NCBI GenBank assembly: GCA_012837565.1
Contig: DUQY01000161.1
Span: 1-9,831, forward strand
Source: Bacteroidales bacterium
GTDB lineage: Bacteria > Bacteroidota > Bacteroidia > Bacteroidales > P3
Length of the DNA stretch: 9,831 nucleotides
Direction of reading: 5' to 3'
The notes beneath the pieces are model-generated. The model was not told the DNA's origin and searched no databases. It was given only the letters and a program-made list of their open reading frames with translations. Below are positions 1 to 5,781 of this stretch, in pieces (position 1 is the stretch's first letter; each line of letters starts with the position of its first letter). The translations under genes and the position numbers were made by a program.

Positions 1-124
1 CTCTCTAAGATATTAGATTAATTACTATTCTTTATAGAAGCTACAAAGATACAAAAAATATTATATTATATTGTTATTAGAAATAAAAAGAGATGATAAT
101 TGCTTGGTATAAGATGAAAGATAC

Positions 125-134
125 CTTATATAAG
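125..134. repeat. Short palindrome after the 112-aa gene stop codon
   Basis: CTTATATAAG is a perfect 10-bp palindrome one base beyond the stop codon of the 112-residue gene. It is adjacent to a weak GGTAT/ATACC inverted repeat (106-110 and 121-125, 10-base loop). Read on the minus strand, a T-rich stretch follows some 20 bases later, so this is at best a weak terminator. Nothing else is recognisable in bases 1-135, which are very AT-rich. Confidence 0.25.
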
Positions 135-135
135 T

Positions 136-474
136 TTATTTCTTTATGATTTTAGTTGATATATTTCTTTTATTGAAAGCAAAAAAGAAAGCAATAGTTA
201 ATCCTATTGACATTATATATACATTAGCATTGTAAAAAGGAATTTTGATAGAAGGAATGAAAATAGTAAGCAAAGCACCTATAATAGCATACCCTATAAA
301 TGAATATAAAATAATGTTTAAAATCTTTCTGTTCTTATTATAATGAGTTCTTAAAACATCAATATCAGATGTATTAGCAAAAAGCCTATTTACATATATA
401 CGAGATGCTGTTAGTGGTAGGATAATACATAAGGCAAATCCAATCATTAAATACATGTTATTATCTAAAATCAT
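136..474 (-). CDS. Small three-pass membrane protein of unknown function (112 aa)
   Basis: I do not recognise this protein. The translation is strongly hydrophobic, with three likely membrane segments at about residues 8-27, 51-73 and 84-100. A polar loop (about 28-50) is rich in Asn, Arg and Asp, and the C-terminal tail is basic and ends in KIIKK. There is no signal peptidase site, catalytic motif or metal ligand pattern that I can see. The start is the ATG at 474; a second in-frame ATG at 456 (residue 7) is possible and would still keep the first membrane segment. It is the only gene in the left end of the window. A terminator-like hairpin and T-run ends 15 bases upstream of the start, which is odd for an expressed gene and suggests either attenuation or weak expression. 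The regular alternation of hydrophobic and charged stretches supports a real gene, but an AT-rich spurious ORF cannot be fully excluded. Confidence 0.6.
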   Translation of the reverse strand: MILDNNMYLMIGFALCIILPLTASRIYVNRLFANTSDIDVLRTHYNKNRKILNIILYSFIGYAIIGALLTIFIPSIKIPFYNANVYIMSIGLTIAFFFAFNKRNISTKIIKK

Positions 475-489
475 TTTTCTAATATTTTT

Positions 490-529
490 AAAAAAAAGTC
501 CCTTAATAGGAATATTGAAACCAAGGACT
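490..529 (-). terminator. Intrinsic terminator-like hairpin between mutL and the 112-aa gene
   Basis: Read on the minus strand, AGTCCTT (529-523) pairs with AAGGGACT (504-497) with one bulged G, and two further G-U pairs can extend the stem inward. The loop is about 18 bases. The stem runs straight into a run of eight T (497-490). This is the classic layout of a Rho-independent terminator and could end transcripts from mutL. It stops 15 bases before the ATG of the 112-residue gene, so it could instead act as an attenuator for that gene. The stem is short and the loop long, so its strength is uncertain. Confidence 0.6.
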
Positions 530-546
530 ATGAAATTTCAAGAAAG

Positions 547-554
547 CAAAGTTA
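547..554 (-). promoter_or_regulatory. Candidate Bacteroidota -7 promoter element
   Basis: The minus strand reads TAACTTTG here, a perfect match to the TAnnTTTG -7 element used by the Bacteroidota primary sigma factor. The expected -33 position about 19 bases upstream has only CTTT rather than TTTG. Transcription would start near 540, giving a leader of roughly 65 bases before the 112-residue gene, and the leader would contain the terminator-like hairpin at 490-529. One such octamer in a few hundred AT-rich bases may occur by chance. Confidence 0.35.
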
Positions 555-687
555 CAATTAAAAACCATAAATAAAAGGAAAACAGAACTAAACAAATAGG
601 CAATTCGTTAAGAGGTTGAATATTAATGATTCAAAGGAGTAAATTGCTATTATCAAGCATTAAATTTCTATCTCTTTGTTTAAAATT

Positions 688-773
688 GCTAAGATGTGCA
701 TCTCAGTGTGCTAAGATGTACATCTCAAGACGCTAAGATGCACATCTCAGCAAGCTAAGATGTACATCTTAGC
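688..773. repeat. Four tandem palindromic repeats with a 22-bp period
   Basis: Units begin at 688, 710, 732 and 754, exactly 22 bp apart. Each has the core GCTAAGATGYRCATCTYA followed by a variable 3-4 base spacer (tgt, gac, caa). The last unit, GCTAAGATGTACATCTTAGC (754-773), is a perfect 20-bp palindrome; the other three are near-palindromes. The array lies about 90 bases beyond the mutL stop codon and more than 200 bases upstream of the 112-residue gene. The units are too short and too palindromic for a CRISPR array and lack unique spacers. They might be stacked RNA hairpins in the mutL 3' region, phased binding sites for a dimeric protein (22 bp is close to two helical turns), or a dispersed intergenic repeat. 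The window alone cannot decide. Confidence 0.9.
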
Positions 774-864
774 AAAATGATTCTTCACTTTAAAAATTTA
801 ATGTAAAGATCTATGGTTTTTATACTGCGTTTTGAGGGTTTTGTTCTTGGTTTTACTAAATTTA

Positions 865-2724
865 CTATTCAAATATATTATCTATACTCTCAACTTCTAT
901 CTTATGTAATATCTTTTTACCCCAAGGAGTGGTCTCACAGTTTTGGGAAGAAAACAATTGACCAACAATTCCTAACATATCTTCTGGTCTAAGTATTTGT
1001 CCTTCCTTAATACATAAGCGTTTTGACATCGAAAGTGCTACCTTATAATGTTTAGGTGCTGCTATTTCATTGTTTTCATTTATCTCGTATAACAAGTTTT
1101 CAAGTACAATTTGAGCATCTTCGGAACTAAGGTTATTTGGAACACCAGTTATGTTAAAGCTACCTTCTTTTTGGTATTCAATCATAAAGCCATACTTTCT
1201 TATTTCCGAAAGAAGTTCTAGCAGGAGTGAGGTATGAGAGGGTGAAAAGAAGTGATTGTAAGGGAAAAGTAGTTGTTGGCAAGATATATCGTCGTATTGG
1301 GAGTTTGAAAACTTTTCGAAAAGGATTCTTTGTGATGCTCTTTCTTGATTAATTACAAGAATACTATTCTTTGTTTTAGTAATTATATATTTGTTCTGAA
1401 CTTGTATAACTTCAGGATGCTTGTCGCTATAGTTTTGATTTTGACTTAGGTTCTCTTCAACAGAGTAAATATTAATGCTTGAACCATAGCCGAGTTTTTC
1501 TTTCTTAAATGGAAGTTGGTTGTTATTATCTAAGCCCTTAGCACTCATATTAGCCCAATTGCTTGAATCGTCAAAGGATGATTTAATATTAATTCCTTCT
1601 TGGCTTTGAGTGTTATTATCAAATGGATTGAAGTTTGGGTCGAAATTAGTTTGTGGAGTATTTATCATTTGTCCCTCTCTAATTGGAGTGATCTCAAAAC
1701 TCTTGTCTGTATTGAAGTCTAGTTGGGCTGCAAGGGTGAACTGACCAAGACTTCTCTTTGTTGCAGCATGAAGGAGTGCATATAATACTTTATCGTCCAA
1801 AAACTTTATCTCTGTTTTGGTTGGATGAATATTTACATCAATGCTTTCTGGGTCTATTTCAATGCTAATGAAAAAAGCTGGGTAGGTTTTCTCTGGAATA
1901 AGTCCTTGATATGCCCTGTCAATACTATTTGCTAGGTAGTGGTTTCGCATAAATCTCTTATTTACAAAGAAGAACTGTTCACTTTTGTTTTTCTTTGCAT
2001 ATTCTGCCTTAACAATAAATCCTGAAATCTTAATAGAATTCATCTCTTCTTCAATTGGTAAAAGTCTTTCGTTAAAAGATTTACCAAATAAATCAATGAT
2101 TCTTTTCTTTATATTTTGCTTTTCAAGTTTATGAATGAGCTTATCATTATTATAATAAGTAAAAGCAATATCGTTATGAATTAGTGCTGTATTTAGAAAC
2201 TCGTTAAGAATATGATTGTTTTCAACCGTGTCAGATTTAAGAAAGTTTCTTCTTGCAGGAACATTATAAAATAAGTTCTTAACAGCAATTGAAGTTCCCT
2301 TTTCGCAAGATATATGATGTTTGCTCTTACATTCATTACCCTCCATCTCAATAAGATTACCTAACTCGTCGTTCTCTTGTTTGGTTTTCATTTCAACATG
2401 GGCAATAGCAGCAATGGAGGCAAGAGCTTCACCCCTAAAGCCCATTGTTTTTATTTGGAATAGGTCTTGACTTGTTTTGACTTTGGAAGTAGCATGACGC
2501 TCAAAAGAAATTAGTGCATCTTCCTCATTCATTCCTGTGCCGTTATCAGTTATCTGAATTAGGGTTTTACCTGCATCCTTTACTATTAGCTGAATATGAG
2601 TAGCTTTTGCGTCAATTGCATTTTCAATAAGCTCTTTTACAACTGAGGCGGGTCTTTGAATAACTTCACCAGCTGCAATTTGGTTAGATATGTTTGAGGG
2701 TAGGAGTTTTATTATATTAGTCAT
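865..2724 (-). CDS. mutL: DNA mismatch repair protein MutL (619 aa)
   Basis: MutL is the GHKL ATPase that links mismatch recognition by MutS to strand removal. The N-terminal ATPase is complete: IAAGEV (16-21), KELIEN (30-35) with the presumed general base E31 and Mg-binding N35, DNGTGM (60-65), HATSK (77-81), GFRGEAL (95-101), and a lysine in HPTKTE (300-305). A linker rich in Asn, Ser and Gln (about 340-440) leads to the C-terminal dimerisation domain (about 440-619). Where endonuclease-type MutL proteins carry DQHAxxExxxxE, this protein reads NQERASQRILFE (459-470), so nuclease activity is doubtful. I chose the ATG at 2724, four bases after the stop of the upstream gene. The frame could be extended six codons to a TTG at 2742, but that would overlap the upstream gene, and family members start right at xxIIxLLP. 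It is co-transcribed with the 89-residue gene upstream. Confidence 0.97.
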   Translation of the reverse strand: MTNIIKLLPSNISNQIAAGEVIQRPASVVKELIENAIDAKATHIQLIVKDAGKTLIQITDNGTGMNEEDALISFERHATSKVKTSQDLFQIKTMGFRGEALASIAAIAHVEMKTKQENDELGNLIEMEGNECKSKHHISCEKGTSIAVKNLFYNVPARRNFLKSDTVENNHILNEFLNTALIHNDIAFTYYNNDKLIHKLEKQNIKKRIIDLFGKSFNERLLPIEEEMNSIKISGFIVKAEYAKKNKSEQFFFVNKRFMRNHYLANSIDRAYQGLIPEKTYPAFFISIEIDPESIDVNIHPTKTEIKFLDDKVLYALLHAATKRSLGQFTLAAQLDFNTDKSFEITPIREGQMINTPQTNFDPNFNPFDNNTQSQEGINIKSSFDDSSNWANMSAKGLDNNNQLPFKKEKLGYGSSINIYSVEENLSQNQNYSDKHPEVIQVQNKYIITKTKNSILVINQERASQRILFEKFSNSQYDDISCQQLLFPYNHFFSPSHTSLLLELLSEIRKYGFMIEYQKEGSFNITGVPNNLSSEDAQIVLENLLYEINENNEIAAPKHYKVALSMSKRLCIKEGQILRPEDMLGIVGQLFSSQNCETTPWGKKILHKIEVESIDNIFE

Positions 2725-2728
2725 TAGC

Positions 2729-2998
2729 TTACCATTTTTCAATGTAAGTTAAAAGAAAATAGATTGCAGCCATAAGAACTGAAGCTACTATTATTATTTT
2801 AGATGCTGGAATTGGTTTGCGAATTACATCATTTTTCTTCTCGTTCATTGCTTGTCTAAAGTCAATTCTTCTTTTGTATGATGTTCCCTCTATTTCGCCA
2901 TACTTAGCTTTTAGATCCTCTAATTCTTCCTTCTTAGGGTCATAAAACCTTGGTTTATATTCGAACTTTCGAGGTTTTCTGGTTTGAAAGAATGCCAT
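2729..2998 (-). CDS. Small single-pass membrane protein upstream of mutL (89 aa)
   Basis: The function is not known. The N-terminal two thirds are highly charged, with a YKPRFYDPKKEELE segment (14-27) and a likely short helix, then a basic stretch. A single membrane helix lies near the C-terminus (about 66-86), followed by only a few residues, which suggests a tail-anchored protein with the charged part in the cytoplasm. From memory, small proteins of this kind, with a YxPxxYDPxKE motif and a C-terminal helix, are common beside mutL or other housekeeping genes in Bacteroidales. The start ATG at 2998 is preceded by a -7 promoter element at 3040-3047. Its stop is four bases before the mutL start, so the two are almost certainly translated from one mRNA. 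A role in mismatch repair should not be inferred from position alone. Confidence 0.8.
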   Translation of the reverse strand: MAFFQTRKPRKFEYKPRFYDPKKEELEDLKAKYGEIEGTSYKRRIDFRQAMNEKKNDVIRKPIPASKIIIVASVLMAAIYFLLTYIEKW

Positions 2999-3039
2999 AA
3001 AATGTGATTTTAAAAGTAATTAGATTAATAATAATAATG

Positions 3040-3072
3040 CAAAAATAGTGTTTTTTCTCCTCTAACTAAAAA
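3040..3072 (-). promoter_or_regulatory. Promoter for the 89-aa gene and mutL
   Basis: The minus strand reads TATTTTTG at 3047-3040, a perfect TAnnTTTG -7 element. About 19 bases further upstream lies TTTTTAG (3072-3066), an approximate -33 element. A transcript would start near 3033 and have a leader of about 35 bases. The leader has no Shine-Dalgarno sequence, as is usual in Bacteroidota. Confidence 0.55.
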
Positions 3073-3090
3073 TATAACGTATAATTTCAC

Positions 3091-3098
3091 TAATTTTG
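3091..3098 (+). promoter_or_regulatory. -7 promoter element for the alaS-typA-HAD operon
   Basis: TAATTTTG is a perfect match to the Bacteroidota TAnnTTTG -7 element, about 55 bases before the alaS start. No clear TTTG is present at the -33 position, which falls in AAAA at about 3068-3071. That stretch coincides with the -33 position of the opposing promoter, so the two promoters are back to back within a 154-base gap and may compete. Confidence 0.5.
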
Positions 3099-3152
3099 CA
3101 CGCTTATTCATATTTATAATATAGTAATTAATATTTCCAAAATCATTTTCAT

Positions 3153-5762
3153 ATGACAAGTAATGAGATTCGCAGCGCATTTTTAAGTTTTTTTGAAGAC
3201 AAAGACCATACAATAGTAGAGTCTGCCTCAATGATTGTTAAGAATGACCCAACATTAATGTTTACTAATGCTGGAATGAATCAATTTAAAGATATATTCT
3301 TAGGTAATAGCCCTAAGACCTCAGTTCGTGTTGCAGATAGTCAAAAATGCTTAAGAGTATCTGGAAAGCATAACGATTTGGAGGAAGTTGGTCACGACAC
3401 ATATCACCATACAATGTTCGAAATGCTAGGAAACTGGTCTTTTGGTGATTATTTTAAGAAAGAAGCAATTCATTGGGCGTGGGAATTCCTAACAGAGGTT
3501 TGCAAATTAAACCCAAACGACCTTTATGTAAGTGTGTTTGGAGGAGATGAAAAAGACAAACAACCAAAGGATATAGAGGCATATAATATTTGGAAAGGTA
3601 TTGTATCGGAAGACAAGATAATAGATGGTTCGAAAAGAGATAACTTTTGGGAAATGGGTGAGCAAGGTCCTTGTGGTCCTTGTTCTGAAATACACGTTGA
3701 CCTAAGAACAAAAGAAGAAAAAGAGAAAATTAGCGGAAGAGACTTAGTTAATCAAGATCATCCATTAGTTGTTGAGATATGGAACTTAGTTTTCATGCAG
3801 TTTAATAGGTTAGCTAATGGTAATCTTGAACCTCTTAAAGAAAAACATGTTGATACAGGGATGGGATTTGAACGTTTATGTATGGCTGTTCAAAACAAAC
3901 AATCAAACTACGACACTGATGTTTTCCAAACCTATATTCAGTTTTTAGCAACGAAAGCTAATAGGGTTTATGGTCATGATAAGATGGCAGATATTGCAAT
4001 GAGGGTTTGTTCAGACCATATAAGGGCAGTAGCTTTTGCAATTGCAGATGGACAACTTCCCTCAAATGCAAAGCAAGGATATGTAATTAGACGTATCTTA
4101 CGTAGGGCTATTCGTTACGGATATACATTCTTAGGTTTTAAAGAACCATTTATGAATGAGCTTATACCTCTTTTGGTTGAGAAAATGGGCGACCAATTTC
4201 CAGAACTAAAAAGAAACGAAGTCTTAATTACAAAAGTAGTTATGGAGGAAGAGCTATCTTTCTTAAGAACTCTTGCAAATGGAATTTTGAAATTTGAAAA
4301 ATATATTGAAACCTTAGTAGGTAAGATAATTGATGGAGGGTTTTCATTTGAACTCTTCGACACCTATGGCTTCCCAATTGACCTAACAGAGCTTATGGGT
4401 AGAGAAAAAGGTTTGAAAATAAATATGCAAGACTTCCAGAACTATCTTCAAAAACAAAAAGAACGCTCCCGAAATGCATCTCAAATAGATACCGAGGACT
4501 GGGTAGAGGTTAGAGAGGGTGAAAAGACAGTTTTCTTAGGCTATGATATATTAGAGGCAGAGGTTGAGATAATTCGTTATAGAAAAGTCAAACAAAAGGA
4601 TAAGGATTTCTATCAATTAGTTTTCGACAAAACCCCATTCTATGCAGAACTTGGAGGACAAATAGGCGATAGTGGTTATATAAAGAATGACCAAGAAACA
4701 ATAAATATCACTACAACCAAAACCGAAAACGGATTAGCTATTCACTTAGTTGATAAACTACCTAATAATATTTCATCAACCTTTCTTGCAGTTGCAGACC
4801 AAAGGAAAAGAAATATGATTGAGGCTAACCATAGTGCAACACATCTTCTTCATTATGCACTAAGAGAAGTTCTTGGTTCACATGTTGAACAAAAGGGTTC
4901 AATGGTTGACCAAGATAAACTTCGTTTCGACTTCTCTCATTTCTCAAAAATGACAGACCAAGAAATTAAAGAAGTAGAAAGAAGAGTAAATGCTATAATT
5001 AGACAAAACATAGAAGCTAATGACCATAGAGATGTCCCTATTGATAAGGCTCAAAGTATGGGTGCAATTGCTCTTTTTGGAGAAAAATATGGCGAAAAAG
5101 TAAGGGTAATGCAATTTGGTGACTCTGTTGAACTCTGTGGAGGAACCCATGTTAAGGCAACAGGAAGCATTGGAATGTTTAAGATTGTTTCAGAGGGTGC
5201 AATTGCATCAGGCATACGCCGTATTGAAGCAATAACAGGTATTAGGGTTGAGGACTATCTTTATGATTGCATAGAAACAATTGAGGATATGCGAGCACTT
5301 GTTCAGCAACCAAACATAAGGCAAGCAATTAAAAAGATTTTCGAAGAACACCAAGTCTTAAAAGCATCCTTAGAAGAATATCAAAAAGAAAAGACAGAGA
5401 ATATCTTCAATGAATTGAAGAAAAGAGTAGAAGTAATTGGGGATGTAAATTATATAGAACTAAACCAACCAATATCAACAGAAATAATTAAAGACATTGC
5501 ATATAGATTTAAAAGCTATTTGAGTGGAAAGAGTTTCGTTTTCATTGGAGGAAGTAGTTCTGATGATAAACCAACAATAACAATAATGTTATCCGATAAC
5601 CTAGTGAAAGAGGGAAAGAATGCAGGCTTTGTAATTAGAGAAGCAGCAAAACTCATTCAAGGAGGTGGAGGAGGACAACCTTTCTTTGCAACTGCTGGTG
5701 GAAAGAAAACTGAAGGGATTCAGGAGGCCATTATTAAAGCAAAGGAATTAATTTTCGAATAA
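3153..5762 (+). CDS. alaS: Alanyl-tRNA synthetase (869 aa)
   Basis: This cytoplasmic class II synthetase charges tRNA-Ala and edits mischarged Ser and Gly. The aminoacylation core shows FTNAGMNQFKDIFLG (37-51), QKCLRVSGKHNDLEEVG (64-80), FEMLGNWSFGDYFKKEA (89-105), GPCGPCSEI (172-180) and the motif 3 segment DTGMGFERLCM (234-244). The editing domain has both zinc-binding elements, HSATH (560-564) and CGGTH (662-666), so it should be active in proofreading. The C-terminal C-Ala/DHHA1 region ends with a glycine-rich GGGGGQPFFATAGG stretch (837-850). Length is normal for a bacterial AlaRS (about 870-880) and no domain is missing. The start ATG at 3153 gives the expected N-terminus (MTSNEIRSAFLSFF). 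It is the first gene of a plus-strand run, 19 bases before typA. I see no T-box or other structured leader. Confidence 0.98.
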   Translation: MTSNEIRSAFLSFFEDKDHTIVESASMIVKNDPTLMFTNAGMNQFKDIFLGNSPKTSVRVADSQKCLRVSGKHNDLEEVGHDTYHHTMFEMLGNWSFGDYFKKEAIHWAWEFLTEVCKLNPNDLYVSVFGGDEKDKQPKDIEAYNIWKGIVSEDKIIDGSKRDNFWEMGEQGPCGPCSEIHVDLRTKEEKEKISGRDLVNQDHPLVVEIWNLVFMQFNRLANGNLEPLKEKHVDTGMGFERLCMAVQNKQSNYDTDVFQTYIQFLATKANRVYGHDKMADIAMRVCSDHIRAVAFAIADGQLPSNAKQGYVIRRILRRAIRYGYTFLGFKEPFMNELIPLLVEKMGDQFPELKRNEVLITKVVMEEELSFLRTLANGILKFEKYIETLVGKIIDGGFSFELFDTYGFPIDLTELMGREKGLKINMQDFQNYLQKQKERSRNASQIDTEDWVEVREGEKTVFLGYDILEAEVEIIRYRKVKQKDKDFYQLVFDKTPFYAELGGQIGDSGYIKNDQETINITTTKTENGLAIHLVDKLPNNISSTFLAVADQRKRNMIEANHSATHLLHYALREVLGSHVEQKGSMVDQDKLRFDFSHFSKMTDQEIKEVERRVNAIIRQNIEANDHRDVPIDKAQSMGAIALFGEKYGEKVRVMQFGDSVELCGGTHVKATGSIGMFKIVSEGAIASGIRRIEAITGIRVEDYLYDCIETIEDMRALVQQPNIRQAIKKIFEEHQVLKASLEEYQKEKTENIFNELKKRVEVIGDVNYIELNQPISTEIIKDIAYRFKSYLSGKSFVFIGGSSSDDKPTITIMLSDNLVKEGKNAGFVIREAAKLIQGGGGGQPFFATAGGKKTEGIQEAIIKAKELIFE

Positions 5763-5781
5763 TACACATAAAAATTAATAG

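Larger units (their letters stand above)
475..864. other. Gene-free region between the 112-aa gene and mutL
   Basis: No credible coding sequence lies in these 390 bases on either strand. From left to right it holds the terminator-like hairpin (490-529), a -7 promoter candidate (547-554) and the palindrome array (688-773). The nonamer AAATTGCTA occurs at 641-649 and again at 683-691, where it runs into the first repeat unit. I see nothing in 774-864 apart from AT-rich DNA. This is the longest non-coding stretch in an otherwise tightly packed window. Confidence 0.7.

Noticed and set aside
688..773. The 22-bp repeats as a CRISPR array
   Set aside because: The spacers are only 3-4 bases, the units are palindromic and directly abutting, and no cas gene is near.
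870..877. TATATTTG on the minus strand, matching the -7 promoter consensus
   Set aside because: It lies within the last codons of mutL (the NIFE end) and has no support as a promoter beyond the octamer.
2725..2742. TTG start giving MutL six extra residues
   Set aside because: It would overlap the upstream gene by 14 bases and use a rarer start. The ATG at 2724 matches the usual MutL N-terminus and sits four bases after the upstream stop.
3104..3152. T-box or other riboswitch ahead of alaS
   Set aside because: The leader is only about 50 bases, AT-rich and without a stable structure or specifier and antiterminator elements; T-boxes are also not typical of Bacteroidota.
3025..3231. 68-residue minus-strand ORF across the alaS start
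   Set aside because: It overlaps the alaS coding sequence and the divergent promoter region, has a low-complexity end and resembles no protein family.
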